A stretch of 64,000 nt of DNA from Streptomyces sp. HmicA12 (GCF_000373565.1 NZ_KB891814.1:1-64000), one strand, 5' to 3'. Positions 8,681-17,068 are shown, numbered from the stretch's first letter. Made by a program: numbers and translations. The notes: generated by a model not told the origin, from the letters alone.

Positions 8681-8817
8681 GCGGGGCTGTGCCAGGGGCC
8701 GGTGTGTCGGCGCGGCTGAGTCTTGGCTGCCCGTGCCGCGCGTGGTCGTCGGGCGGGTGACTGTCGTGGGGGCCGAACGCGCCGCCCCGCGCCGCTTGGG
8801 ACCGGCCTTTCGCGGGC

Positions 8818-9452
8818 GCTGCCTTGTGGTTGCGGCGCGGCTGACCGCCACGCGTGGTTACCCACGCTGCCGCGCCCCTTCAGGGCACCTCCAGGCTGAC
8901 TGCCGCCTATGTCGCCACGCGGCTGACCGCCGCGCCGTGGTTGCCCACGCTGCCGCGCCCCTTCAGGGCACGCCCAGGCCGACTGCCGCCTTGTGCTGCG
9001 GCGCGGCTGACCGCCGCGCCGTGGTTACCCACGCTTCCGCGCATCGTCAGGGCGCGCCCGCCCCGAGTGCCGCCTCGCGACTGCCCGCCGCGCGTGGTTG
9101 CTCGCGCAGTTCCCCGCGCCCCTTCAGGGCACGCCCAGGCCGACTGCCGCCTTGTGCTGCGGCGCGGCTGACCGCCACGCGTGGTTACCCACGCTGCCGC
9201 GCCTCGTCAGGGCGCGCCCACCCCGAGTGCCGCCTCGCGACTGCCCGCCGCGCGTGGTTGCTCCCGCAGTTCCCCGCGCCCCTTCAGGGCACGCCCAGGC
9301 CGACTGCCGCCTTGTGCTGCCACGCGGCTGACCGCCACGCGTGGTTACCCACGCTGCCGCGCCTCGTCAGGGCGCGCCCACCCCGAGTGCCGCCTCGCGG
9401 CTGACCGCCGCGCGTGGTTGCTCGCGCAGTTCCCCGCGCCCCTTCAGGGCGC
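8818..9452. repeat. Higher-order tandem array of two alternating ~80-bp units
   Basis: This fills most of the 813-bp gap between the convergent ROK and GntR genes. A-type units are marked by CTTCAGGG at 8878, 8961, 9122, 9282 and 9442; B-type units by CGTCAGGG at 9045, 9205 and 9365. From 9045 on the order is strictly B-A-B-A-B-A and the dimer period is exactly 160 bp. The small hairpin GCGTGG-TTAC-CCACGC recurs, and the core CGCAGTTCCCCGCGCCCC appears three times (about 9106, 9266, 9426), 160 bp apart. A weak outlying unit is visible at about 8726. All frames stay fairly open because of GC bias, but 160 is not a multiple of 3, so I do not call it coding. Confidence 0.9.
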
Positions 9453-9493
9453 ACCGGCGCGAGGCGTCGCTCGCGCCGTTCTCCGCGAGGCGC

Positions 9494-10255
9494 TCAGGAA
9501 GCCTGGGTGTGGGGTGTGTGGTGGATCTCCACGTCCGGGGCGTCGCCGAAGGTCAGGCGGCAGGTGTCCGCTCGGTACGTGGCCATGGAGACCGCCGCGG
9601 TGAGGCCCTCGCTGAAGTAGCGGGTCGTCACCACGAGGACGGGAGCGCCGGGGAGGCGGTCCAGTTCCTTGGCGTCGTCGGCTCGGGCCGAGCCCAGTTC
9701 GACCGCGCGGTCCTGACCGTCGAGGCCCAGTCGCTGCAGTTCACGCAGCACGGCACGCGCGCGGGCGGCGCCGGACGGGGCGTCTATGGCGGTGAGGTCG
9801 GGCACCGAGGCCGCGGGAATGTAGAGCAGCTCGGCGGCCACCGGCTGCCCGTGCGAGACGCGCGTACGGCGCAGCACGTGCACCGTCTCGCCGGGCGCGG
9901 TCTCCAGCGCGTCGGCCACGGCGGCCGGAGGCACGTCGAGAGTGCAGTCGACGGCCTGCCACGCGTCGCCGCTCGCGCCCGGCCAGTCCTGGCCGGTGGC
10001 GGAGACGTCGACGCCCATACGGGGCGGCGCGACCGTGGTGCCGACGCCGCGACGGCGCTGCAGGCGGCCTTCCAGCTCAAGCTGCTCCAGGGCCTGACGG
10101 AGCGTCGCGCGGGCGACACCGAAGCGAGCCGCGAGGTCCCGCTCGTTCGGCAGGATCTCCCCCACGGCGAACTCGGAGTCGAGCGCCTCGCTGAGCACGG
10201 TCTTCAGGTGCCAGTACTTCGGCTCCGGTGCCGCTTCCAACTGCGTGGTCCCCAC
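9494..10255 (-). CDS. GntR-family regulator, HutC/UTRA subfamily
   Basis: A 253-residue regulator. The winged helix occupies about 10-75 (KYWHLKTVLSEALDSEFAVG, PNERDLAARFGVARATLRQAL, LQRRRGVGTTVAPP). A UTRA ligand-binding domain follows (ETVHVLRRTRVSHGQPVAAELLYI to SMATYRADTCRLTF). This is the subfamily of DasR, NagR and HutC, which often bind phosphorylated sugars or amino-acid derivatives. The GTG start at 10255 follows an AGGACAGG ribosome site. A dre-like palindrome lies over its promoter, so autoregulation, or control by DasR, is likely. It differs too much from S. coelicolor DasR as I remember it to be the orthologue. Confidence 0.88.
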   Translation of the reverse strand: MGTTQLEAAPEPKYWHLKTVLSEALDSEFAVGEILPNERDLAARFGVARATLRQALEQLELEGRLQRRRGVGTTVAPPRMGVDVSATGQDWPGASGDAWQAVDCTLDVPPAAVADALETAPGETVHVLRRTRVSHGQPVAAELLYIPAASVPDLTAIDAPSGAARARAVLRELQRLGLDGQDRAVELGSARADDAKELDRLPGAPVLVVTTRYFSEGLTAAVSMATYRADTCRLTFGDAPDVEIHHTPHTQAS

Positions 10256-10332
10256 CCTGTCCTCCGCAACAGCCGTGCCCTGGCGGCTTTTTAGCGCCCT
10301 TGTTTATTAAAGGTTCCTGCACTATCTCTGCG

Positions 10333-10367
10333 AGCGTAGGCCCGCCCCCGGACTTGGTCAAGACCAA
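10333..10367 (-). promoter_or_regulatory. GntR-gene promoter with dre-like operator over the -35
   Basis: Read on the minus strand, TTGACC (10361-10356) and TACGCT (10338-10333) are exactly 17 bases apart, a good vegetative promoter. The -35 is the right half of the palindrome TTGGTC-TT-GACCAA at 10354-10367. Its central 12 bases differ at one position from the chitinase/DasR box TGGTCTAGACCA (consensus from memory). The start codon is about 70 bases downstream. The rest of the 264-bp gap, towards the ECF gene stop, shows nothing clear. Confidence 0.65.
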
Positions 10368-10519
10368 TCATCGATCGGTTGCGGCGCACAGGAGGGCTCC
10401 GCAGCGCAGCGTTCATGGAGCGCCGCAATGCGTTCACACGGCGTTCGTGAGGCGCGGACAGCGGGCGGACAGCGCGTGGACAGCCCGCGGAGGGAGCGAA
10501 GCCAGGGGTGACGCGTCGC

Positions 10520-11419
10520 CTAAAGGAGCGACCGCAGCTTGTCCGGGTTCCGCACGATATAGATGTGCTGGATCTTCCCTTCGGAGATGCCGAGTTGGAA
10601 GACCGCGTCGGGCTTGCCCTCCGCATAGGCGAGCAGGCCGAGCACGCCGTTGATCTCCGCGATGCGGAACTCGAACGCGACGCCCTCGCCCTTCGCCGCG
10701 GCCCCGCGCATGAACCGCCCCACCTTGTCGGCGCTCTCGATGACCCGCAGGGGCGCCTTGGACCTGCCCCCGCTGTCGCCGACGAGGCGCACGTCCGGAG
10801 CGAGCAGTTCCATCAGGCCGTCCAGGTCGCCCCCGGTGGCCGCGGCGAGGAACCGCTCGGTCAGATCGCGCTGTTGGGCCGGGTCGACGTCGAACCGGGG
10901 GCGGCGCTCGTCGACATGCTTGCGCGCGCGGGTCGCGAGTTGGCGCACCGCGCTCTCCCCGCGCTCCAGCGTGGCGGCGATCTCCGCGAAGGGCAGCCCG
11001 AACGCCTCGCGCAGCACGAACACCGCGCGTTCCAGCGGCGAGAGCGACTCCAGGACGACGAGCACGGCCAGCGAGACGGAGTCGGCGAGCACGGCCTGCT
11101 CGGCGGTGTCGGGCACGGTGGGCCCGAAGTCGGTGACGAGCGGTTCGGGCAGCCAGGGGCCCACGTAGGACTCGCGCCGCGCCTGCACCTGGCGGAGCCG
11201 GTCGAGAGCGAGGCGCGTGGTGACGCGCACCAAGTAGGCGCGCGGCCGGCGGACATCGGTCCGGTCGGCCTGGGACCAGCGCAGCCACGTGTCCTGGACG
11301 ACGTCCTCGGCGTCGGCGACCCGGCCCAGCATGCGGTAGGCCACCCCCATCAGCACGGGACGGTGCTCCTCGAATTCGAAGTCGTCGACGGAGTCGTCGG
11401 TCTGCGTCTCGGCGGCCAC
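10520..11419 (-). CDS. ECF41-family RNA polymerase sigma factor (SigJ-like)
   Basis: An extracytoplasmic-function sigma factor of 299 residues. Region 2 is HRPVLMGVAYRMLGRVADAE, region 4 is SLSPLERAVFVLREAFGLPF with QLATRARKHV. A SnoaL-like C-terminal domain of about 110 residues follows. That domain carries the ECF41 marks DSGGR (usually DGGGR) and NPDKL at its end. In ECF41 proteins the extension replaces a separate anti-sigma factor and modulates activity, and targets are often neighbouring oxidoreductase-like genes. Here the neighbours are an alpha/beta hydrolase (divergent, 197-bp gap) and a GntR regulator. The GTG start at 11419 is not backed by a clear ribosome site. Confidence 0.9.
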   Translation of the reverse strand: MAAETQTDDSVDDFEFEEHRPVLMGVAYRMLGRVADAEDVVQDTWLRWSQADRTDVRRPRAYLVRVTTRLALDRLRQVQARRESYVGPWLPEPLVTDFGPTVPDTAEQAVLADSVSLAVLVVLESLSPLERAVFVLREAFGLPFAEIAATLERGESAVRQLATRARKHVDERRPRFDVDPAQQRDLTERFLAAATGGDLDGLMELLAPDVRLVGDSGGRSKAPLRVIESADKVGRFMRGAAAKGEGVAFEFRIAEINGVLGLLAYAEGKPDAVFQLGISEGKIQHIYIVRNPDKLRSLL

Positions 11420-11616
11420 CTCTCCATCCCACCCGACGGATCCGGCACTGTCCAGACGGAACCGGGACGTCCGCCGCGCAATGGGCGGGCATCCGAGGAC
11501 TGCATGCCGGTCACGAGCGGCACAGCCCCTTGAACTGGACGCTACTGAGCGGTAATTGTTGCTGACAAGGAGTCTAGGGAACCGTCGAGGCGTGGCGGGG
11601 ACAGGGAGCGAGCGAC

Positions 11617-12447
11617 ATGGCGGAACAGGCGTCCTTCACCATCGAGAGCCCCGGCGGACCACGCGAGGTGACGCTCACGTACGAGCGCGCGGGCGCCGGT
11701 GAGCCCCTGCTCCTGCTGCACGGGATAGGCCATCACTGGCAGGCCTGGCAGCCGGTGCTGCCGATCCTGGCCGCGGAGCGTGACGTCATCGCCGTGGACC
11801 TGCCGGGCTTCGGCGCATCCCCCGCGCTGCCGGAAGGGATCGCGTACGACCTGTCGGGGGTGGTGCCCGTCCTGGACGCGTTCTGCCGCCACCTGGGGAT
11901 CGAACGGCCGCATGTGGCCGGGAACTCGCTGGGCGGGCTGCTCGCCCTGGAGCTGGGCCGCGAGAAGCTCGTACGGTCGGTCACGGCGCTGTCCCCGGCC
12001 GGGTTCTGGACGGAGGCCGAGCGCCGGTACGCCTTCGGCACGCTGCTGGCGATGCGGCAGGGGGCGCGGGCACTCCCGTTGCCGATGATCGAGCGGCTGT
12101 CCCGGTCCGCGGCCGGGCGGGCCGCGCTGACGAGCACCATCTACGCCCGCCCCGGGCGCCGTTCAGCGGAGGCCGTGGTCGCCGAGACGCTGGCGCTGCG
12201 GGACGCGACCGGGTTCCGGCAGACGCTCGAGGCGGGCCGCGGCGTGCTGTTCCGGGACGACGTGTCCGAGGTCCCCGTCACGGTCGCCTGGGGCACCCGT
12301 GACCGGCTTCTCGTGCGGCGCCAGGGGATCCGGGCCAAGCACGTCCTTCCGGGCGCGCGGCTCGTGAAGCTGCCCGGCTGCGGTCACGTCCCCATGAACG
12401 ACGACCCCGCGCTCGTGGCGCGCGTCGTCCTCGACACGAGCCGCTGA
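11617..12447 (+). CDS. Alpha/beta hydrolase
   Basis: A 276-residue cytosolic hydrolase. The oxyanion region is LLLLHGIGHHW, the nucleophile elbow GNSLGG (Ser), the acid residue in AWGTRDRLL, and the His in LPGCGHVPMNDDP. Length and motif spacing match the esterase/C-C hydrolase type; substrate unknown. Divergent from the ECF sigma gene, so it is a candidate target of that sigma factor. Its last 285 bases overlap the DMT-transporter reading frame on the other strand. Confidence 0.85.
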   Translation: MAEQASFTIESPGGPREVTLTYERAGAGEPLLLLHGIGHHWQAWQPVLPILAAERDVIAVDLPGFGASPALPEGIAYDLSGVVPVLDAFCRHLGIERPHVAGNSLGGLLALELGREKLVRSVTALSPAGFWTEAERRYAFGTLLAMRQGARALPLPMIERLSRSAAGRAALTSTIYARPGRRSAEAVVAETLALRDATGFRQTLEAGRGVLFRDDVSEVPVTVAWGTRDRLLVRRQGIRAKHVLPGARLVKLPGCGHVPMNDDPALVARVVLDTSR

Positions 12448-13323
12448 CCGGCGCCCGCCCAGCACCCCCGAGCCCAGGGCGACGCCGGCGCCGACGAGCG
12501 CGCTGCCGACGCCCTGGGCGACGCCGTACGTCCCCGTGCCGATCAGGGGTGCCGTGCAGGCGGCCGCGACCGGGATGAGGCCGGAGAACAGCGTGGCGCG
12601 TTCGGCGCCGATCCGCTGCATCCCCATGTACCAGCACACGAAGCCGATCACCGTGACGATCGCCGCCTGCCACACCAGTGCCGCGGTCTCCGCGCCGTCC
12701 GGGACGCGCAACCAGGAGGCGCCGTCGACCGACAGGCCCACGGCCGCGGACTCCAGCGCCGCGATGCCGCACACGGCGCACGACAGCAGGCGCGGGCCGA
12801 GCGGCCGCAGCACGGGCGCGGCGAGCACCGCGAAGCCCACCTCTCCGGCGAGTGCGCCCACGGAGAAAGCGATTCCGGGGACATCCGTGCGGCCCCACCC
12901 CTGCACCGTGAACGCGCCCGCGGCGACGAGCAACGCACCGTAGAACACCGCCCGTCGGGGCCGCCGTCCGGACAGGAGCGGCACCAGGACGGCGACGACC
13001 ACGGGCGCACAGCCCACGAAGACGCCGGGCACCGCGGGTTCGGCGGAGCGTTCGGCGGCGAGCACGGCGAGGTTGAAGCCGACCATCCCGACGGCGGCGA
13101 GCAAGGCGAGACGCCCCCATTGCCCCCGCTTCAGGACGCGCAGGGGCGCCACGCCCGCGCGTCCCACCCAGGGCAGGAGCAGCAGGCACGCGGCGCCGTA
13201 GCGCAGGAACTGGCCGCCTGCGTACGGATACGCGCCCAGGACGCTGTTGGCCGTGAAGGAGCCGCCCACCAGGACGCAGGCGAAGGCGGCGAGCAAGGAG
13301 CCGCGAAGGGATGTGGCGTTCAT
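12163..13323 (-). CDS. EamA/DMT-superfamily transporter with antisense C-terminal extension
   Basis: A ten-helix drug/metabolite transporter (two EamA repeats, residues 1-290), starting at the ATG at 13323 (MNATSLRGSLLAAFACVLVG). The recognisable transporter ends about GSGVLGGRRS. The frame then runs without a stop for a further 90-odd residues, entirely antisense to the hydrolase gene, ending at 12163. The tail is hydrophilic, rich in Arg/Glu/Pro, and looks like antisense translation, so the gene seems to have lost its original stop. It is divergent from the MocR regulator at 13430, which probably controls it. Confidence 0.75.
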   Translation of the reverse strand: MNATSLRGSLLAAFACVLVGGSFTANSVLGAYPYAGGQFLRYGAACLLLLPWVGRAGVAPLRVLKRGQWGRLALLAAVGMVGFNLAVLAAERSAEPAVPGVFVGCAPVVVAVLVPLLSGRRPRRAVFYGALLVAAGAFTVQGWGRTDVPGIAFSVGALAGEVGFAVLAAPVLRPLGPRLLSCAVCGIAALESAAVGLSVDGASWLRVPDGAETAALVWQAAIVTVIGFVCWYMGMQRIGAERATLFSGLIPVAAACTAPLIGTGTYGVAQGVGSALVGAGVALGSGVLGGRRSAARVEDDARHERGVVVHGDVTAAGQLHEPRARKDVLGPDPLAPHEKPVTGAPGDRDGDLGHVVPEQHAAARLERLPEPGRVPQRQRLGDHGLR

Positions 13324-13347
13324 GCCGTCGACGCTAGGAGCGGGAGT

Positions 13348-13423
13348 GGACCGGCAGGAGGACCACTTGAAGGGCTCCTTCCTGGACCAATCGGTGTCGG
13401 TGCGGGTACGCGCATTAGGGTCC
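13348..13423. promoter_or_regulatory. GGACC repeats in the DMT / MocR divergent promoter
   Basis: GGACC occurs as direct repeats at 13348-13352, 13360-13364 and 13384-13388 (GGACCAC and GGACCAA in the last two) and inverted as GGTCC at 13419-13423, within a 106-base divergent gap. MocR/PdxR regulators commonly bind directly repeated boxes of this kind between themselves and a divergent target. The assignment is inferred. Confidence 0.4.
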
Positions 13424-13429
13424 ACCCGT

Positions 13430-14875
13430 ATGACGTCCGAGTCCCCTCCGCCGTCCGCCGCCTGGGAGTTACTGCTGCCGGCCGCGGCCGCTCCGGCACG
13501 CGCGCGTGGCCGTTCGTTGCGGTCCGCGCTCAGGGATGCGGTGCGTGCGGGGCGGCTCGCGCCGGGCACGCGGCTGCCGTCGAGCCGGGATCTCGCGCGG
13601 GACCTCGGGGTGTCACGGGGCCTGGTCACCGAGGCCTACGAGCAGTTGACCGCCGAGGGCTATCTGCGCAGCGGCCGGGGCGCGGGCACCTGGGTGGGCG
13701 AGGCGGCGCGGGCCGCTGCGCCGGGGGCCCGCGATCTGGCGCCGCGCACCGCCGACGGGATCCGGGTCGACTTCCGGGCGGGCAGCCCCGATCTGTCGCT
13801 CTTCCCGCGCACGGCATGGGCGGCCGCACAGCGCGACGTCCTGTCCGCGCTGCCGCACCAGGGGCTCGGCTACCCGGACCCGCGCGGGCTGCCCCGGCTG
13901 CGGACCGTCCTCGCCGAACTGCTGGCCCGGCGCCGGGGCGTGGTGACCGACCCCGAGCGCATCATCGTGTGCTCCGGGGTGACCCAGGCGGTGACGCTGC
14001 TCGGCTTCGTGCTCCACGCGCGCGGGCAGCGGGGCATCGGCGTGGAGGATCCCGGGAGCCCGCAGTACGAGGAGCTGTTCGCGGCGGCGGGACCGGCGGC
14101 CGTGCGGCTCGCCCTGGACGCGGAGGGGCTCGCCCTGGGGCCGCTGCGGGCCTCGGGCGTGCGGGCCGTGGTCACGACGCCCTCGCACCACTTCCCGTCC
14201 GGTATCGCCTACTCTGCCGCGCGCAGGGCGCAACTCCTGGACTGGGCGCGCGAGGTGGGCGGGCTCGTGGTGGAGGACGACTATGACGGCGATTTCCGCT
14301 ATGACCGAGCACCTGTCGGCGCGCTCCAGGGACTCGACCCCGAACACGTCGCCTACACGGGCTCGGTGAGCAAGTCACTGGTGCCCGGGCTCCGCCTCGG
14401 CTGGATGGTCGTGCCCGACGCTCTCGCCGACGAGGTCGTGGCGCGCAAGCGGTACATGGACCTGGGCAATCCGGCGCTCGACCAGGCGACGCTCGCCCGG
14501 CTCGTCGAACGCGGCGACTACGACCGGCAGTTGCGGCGCTGCCAGCGTGCCTACAAGGAGCGGCGGGACGCGCTGGTCGCCGCGCTGCGCGCCCACCTGC
14601 CGGGGACCGAGGTCTCGGGGATCGCGGCGGGCCTGCACGCCATCGCCACGCTGCCGGACCGCTACGGCCCGCCGGAGGCGCTGGTCGAACGGTGCGCCGC
14701 CACCGGAGTGGCCGTGCGCCCGCTCGGCCACTACGGGAGCGCCACCGGCGAGGGGGTGTCCCTGGTCCTCGGTTACGCGCACCTCTCCCCCGGCCGCATC
14801 ACCGAAGGCGTACGTCTTCTGGCACGGGCCGCTCAGGAGTTGGACCACGCGCGCGTGCACAGCACGAGGCGGTAG
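13430..14875 (+). CDS. MocR/PdxR-type GntR regulator with aminotransferase domain
   Basis: A 481-residue fusion of a GntR winged helix (about 15-80: RSLRSALRDAVRAGRLAPGTRLPSS split across the first helices, then DLARDLGVSRGLVTEAYEQL) and a fold-type I aminotransferase-like domain. The PLP lysine is Lys315 in GSVSKSLVPGLRLG, preceded by VVEDDYDGDFRYD. These proteins sense PLP or amino-acid derivatives and usually activate a divergent gene, here the EamA transporter. Residue 14 is encoded by TTA (13469-13471), the rare codon read only by the bldA tRNA, so expression may be tied to development. Its 3' end overlaps the convergent VOC gene by 43 bases. Confidence 0.92.
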   Translation: MTSESPPPSAAWELLLPAAAAPARARGRSLRSALRDAVRAGRLAPGTRLPSSRDLARDLGVSRGLVTEAYEQLTAEGYLRSGRGAGTWVGEAARAAAPGARDLAPRTADGIRVDFRAGSPDLSLFPRTAWAAAQRDVLSALPHQGLGYPDPRGLPRLRTVLAELLARRRGVVTDPERIIVCSGVTQAVTLLGFVLHARGQRGIGVEDPGSPQYEELFAAAGPAAVRLALDAEGLALGPLRASGVRAVVTTPSHHFPSGIAYSAARRAQLLDWAREVGGLVVEDDYDGDFRYDRAPVGALQGLDPEHVAYTGSVSKSLVPGLRLGWMVVPDALADEVVARKRYMDLGNPALDQATLARLVERGDYDRQLRRCQRAYKERRDALVAALRAHLPGTEVSGIAAGLHAIATLPDRYGPPEALVERCAATGVAVRPLGHYGSATGEGVSLVLGYAHLSPGRITEGVRLLARAAQELDHARVHSTRR

Positions 14876-15249
14876 CCGTCGGGGTCCTCGACCGTGACGC
14901 CCCACTCGTTCCAGTACGGGTTGGGGGACTCGACGCGCTTGCCACCATGTAGTTCCAGGCGGCTGACGAGCTCGTCGGGGACGGGCCCGTCGAGATAGAC
15001 GACGAGCAGATCCTCTTCCGTCGGCCGCGGGACGACCGGAGCTTCACGCGCATGAACGAGTTCGAGGTGCCACGAGGCCTCGGGCCACCCGAGCATGAGC
15101 AGGTCGTGCTCCCCGGGAAGCGCCCCGGACGCCCGGAAGACCACGTCCAGGCCGAGTCCTTGCGCCCAGAACTCCTCGGCCGCGGCCAGATCGAGGGACG
15201 GCCGGGCGATGCGGAGGTGCGCGGAGGCGGGCGGTGTCACGACACTCAT
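14833..15249 (-). CDS. VOC (glyoxalase/bleomycin-resistance-like) protein
   Basis: A 138-residue single-domain VOC protein: ARPSLDLAAAEEFWAQGLGLDV at the N terminus and WGVTVEDPDGYRLVLC at the C terminus, the typical final strand with a metal-ligand Glu. It lacks a bleomycin-binding signature I could name, and it could be a lyase, a dioxygenase-like enzyme or a binding protein. Starts at ATG 15249. The 3' end overlaps the MocR gene tail-to-tail by 43 bases. Divergent from phoD across 235 bp. Confidence 0.8.
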   Translation of the reverse strand: MSVVTPPASAHLRIARPSLDLAAAEEFWAQGLGLDVVFRASGALPGEHDLLMLGWPEASWHLELVHAREAPVVPRPTEEDLLVVYLDGPVPDELVSRLELHGGKRVESPNPYWNEWGVTVEDPDGYRLVLCTRAWSNS

Positions 15250-15394
15250 CGGGGATCCTTTCGTCGTCGCGCCCGACGCTAGAGGGCAGTGATCCGCGGC
15301 GCATCGGGCGGCAGCCCCGGCCGGAATCCTCCTTGCGGCCCAGGACCACCGACCCAGTTGCGCGCGCCCGGTTCCCCTGACAGCGGGGGCAGTT

Positions 15395-15416
15395 GTTCAC
15401 TTGGGGTTCGTGTGCG
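15395..15416 (+). promoter_or_regulatory. PHO box upstream of phoD
   Basis: Two adjacent 11-base direct repeat units, GTTCACTTGGG (15395-15405) and GTTCGTGTGCG (15406-15416). The first matches the Streptomyces PhoP unit G(G/T)TCAYYYR(G/C)G at all 11 positions and the second at 9 of 11 (consensus from memory). It is 68 bases before the phoD start, where a -35 would be expected. PhoP activation under phosphate limitation is the natural reading. Confidence 0.7.
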
Positions 15417-15484
15417 CGTCGTGACGTCACCGTAGGTGTGGCCATGGCACCGCACCGCCGTCGAAGCCGTCACTGGAGGCGTCC

Positions 15485-17068
15485 ATGTCGCACCGTCCGT
15501 CACGTCCCCTGCCCGGCCGCCGAGGAGTGCTGCGCGGCGCGTTCGCCGCGTCGGCGGGGCTCGCCCTGCCGGCGGTCGGCGGCGTCGCGGCGCCCGCGTT
15601 CGCCCTGTCGGGGCGTCCTGAGGCCGGCTGGGGGGTGCAGGTCGGTGACGTGGGCGCGCACTCGGGTCTCGTGTGGGTGCGCGCGGACCGGCCCGCGCGG
15701 ATGGTCGTGGAGACGTCCGCCACCGAGTCGTTCAAGAAGGTGACCAGATGGCGTGGGCCGCTGGTCGGCCCGGACACCGACTTCACGGGGACGACGCGGC
15801 TGCGCGGCCTGCCGCCGGGCGAGCAGGTCCACTACCGGGTGGTGCTCGCCGACCCGGACGATCCTCGGCGCACGGGTGAGCCCGTGCCGGGCACGTTCCG
15901 CACCGCGCCCGCCGGGCGCCGCGGCGGGGTGCGGTTCCTGTGGTCGGGCGACATCGCCGGCCAGGGCTGGGGCATCAACCCGGACCGGGGCGGCTACCGG
16001 GTCTACGAGGACATGCGCGCCCTCGACCCCGACTTCTTCCTCTGCAGCGGCGACAACATCTACGCCGACGGTCCGATCCTGCCCAGCGTGACGCTGCCCG
16101 ACGGACGGGTGTGGCGCAATGTGACGACCGAGGAGAAGTCCAAGGTCGCCGAGACGCTCGGGGAGTTCCGCGGCGCGTTCCGCTACAACCTCCTCGACGA
16201 GAACCTGCGCCGTTTCAACGCCCAGGTCCCCACCATCACGCAGTGGGACGACCACGAGGTGCACAACAACTGGTACCCGGGCCAGATCCTCGCCGACGAC
16301 CGCTACACGGAGAAGAACGCGGACGTGCTCGCGGGACGCTCCCTGCGCGCGTTCAGCGAGTACTTCCCCGTCTCGACGCTGCCGCCCGGGGACTCGGAGG
16401 GGAGGGTGTACCGGGTCCTGCACCAGGGGCCGCTGCTCGACGTGTTCGTGCTCGACATGCGCGCGTACCGCAACGCGAACTCGCCGGGCCGGCAGCCCGA
16501 CGACACGACGGGCATCCTCGGCGCGGAGCAACTGGCGTGGCTGAAGCGGGAGTTGTCGCGGTCGCGGGCGACCTGGAAGGTGATCGCATCGGACATGCCG
16601 CTGGGGCTCGTGGTGGCGGACGGCGCCACGAACTTCGAGGCGGTCGCGCAGGGCGACCCGGGTGCGCCGCTCGGCCGCGAGCTGCAGATCGCCGAGTTGC
16701 TGCGGCACATCAAGCACCGGCGGATCACCGGCACGCTGTGGCTGACGGCGGACGTGCACTACACGTCGGCGCAGCACTACGAGCCGTCGAAGGCCGCGTT
16801 CCAGGACTTCGAGCCGTTCTGGGAGTTCGTGTCGGGACCCCTGGCCGCGGGCGGGTTCCAGGCGACGAAGCTGGACGGCACGTTCGGTCCGCGGCAGGTG
16901 TTCATCAAGGCGCCGTCGCGGGCGAACACCTCCCCCATGGAGACGCCGCCGTACTTCGGCGAGGTCGAGATCGACGGCGGCAGCGGGGAGCTGACGGTGC
17001 GGCTGCGCCAGGAGGGCGGGAACGTTCTGTTCACGCAGACGCTGCAGCCGGGCCGGGTCGGGCAGTAG
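15485..17068 (+). CDS. phoD: Secreted alkaline phosphatase/phosphodiesterase, PhoD family
   Basis: A 527-residue exported metallophosphatase. The N terminus is a Tat signal (PGRRGVLRGAFAASAGLALP) ending in an Ala-rich cleavage region near residue 43. An N-terminal beta-sandwich precedes the catalytic domain. Metal-binding motifs are WSGDIAGQGW, SGDNIYADG, WDDHEVHNNW, DMRAYRN and the late TADVHYTSAQHY. PhoD enzymes use Fe/Ca and release phosphate from mono- and diesters outside the cell. A good PHO box lies 68 bases upstream. Single-gene unit; the next gene begins 111 bases later. Confidence 0.93.
   Translation: MSHRPSRPLPGRRGVLRGAFAASAGLALPAVGGVAAPAFALSGRPEAGWGVQVGDVGAHSGLVWVRADRPARMVVETSATESFKKVTRWRGPLVGPDTDFTGTTRLRGLPPGEQVHYRVVLADPDDPRRTGEPVPGTFRTAPAGRRGGVRFLWSGDIAGQGWGINPDRGGYRVYEDMRALDPDFFLCSGDNIYADGPILPSVTLPDGRVWRNVTTEEKSKVAETLGEFRGAFRYNLLDENLRRFNAQVPTITQWDDHEVHNNWYPGQILADDRYTEKNADVLAGRSLRAFSEYFPVSTLPPGDSEGRVYRVLHQGPLLDVFVLDMRAYRNANSPGRQPDDTTGILGAEQLAWLKRELSRSRATWKVIASDMPLGLVVADGATNFEAVAQGDPGAPLGRELQIAELLRHIKHRRITGTLWLTADVHYTSAQHYEPSKAAFQDFEPFWEFVSGPLAAGGFQATKLDGTFGPRQVFIKAPSRANTSPMETPPYFGEVEIDGGSGELTVRLRQEGGNVLFTQTLQPGRVGQ

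Noticed and set aside
8818..9452. CRISPR-like array
   Set aside because: The whole 80- and 160-bp units are repeated with no unique spacers, and no cas genes are in the window.
8382..9603. Long open frames with repeated peptides across the tandem array
   Set aside because: The 160-bp period is not a multiple of 3, so every unit shifts frame; no ribosome sites or domain-like sequence. Openness reflects GC bias.
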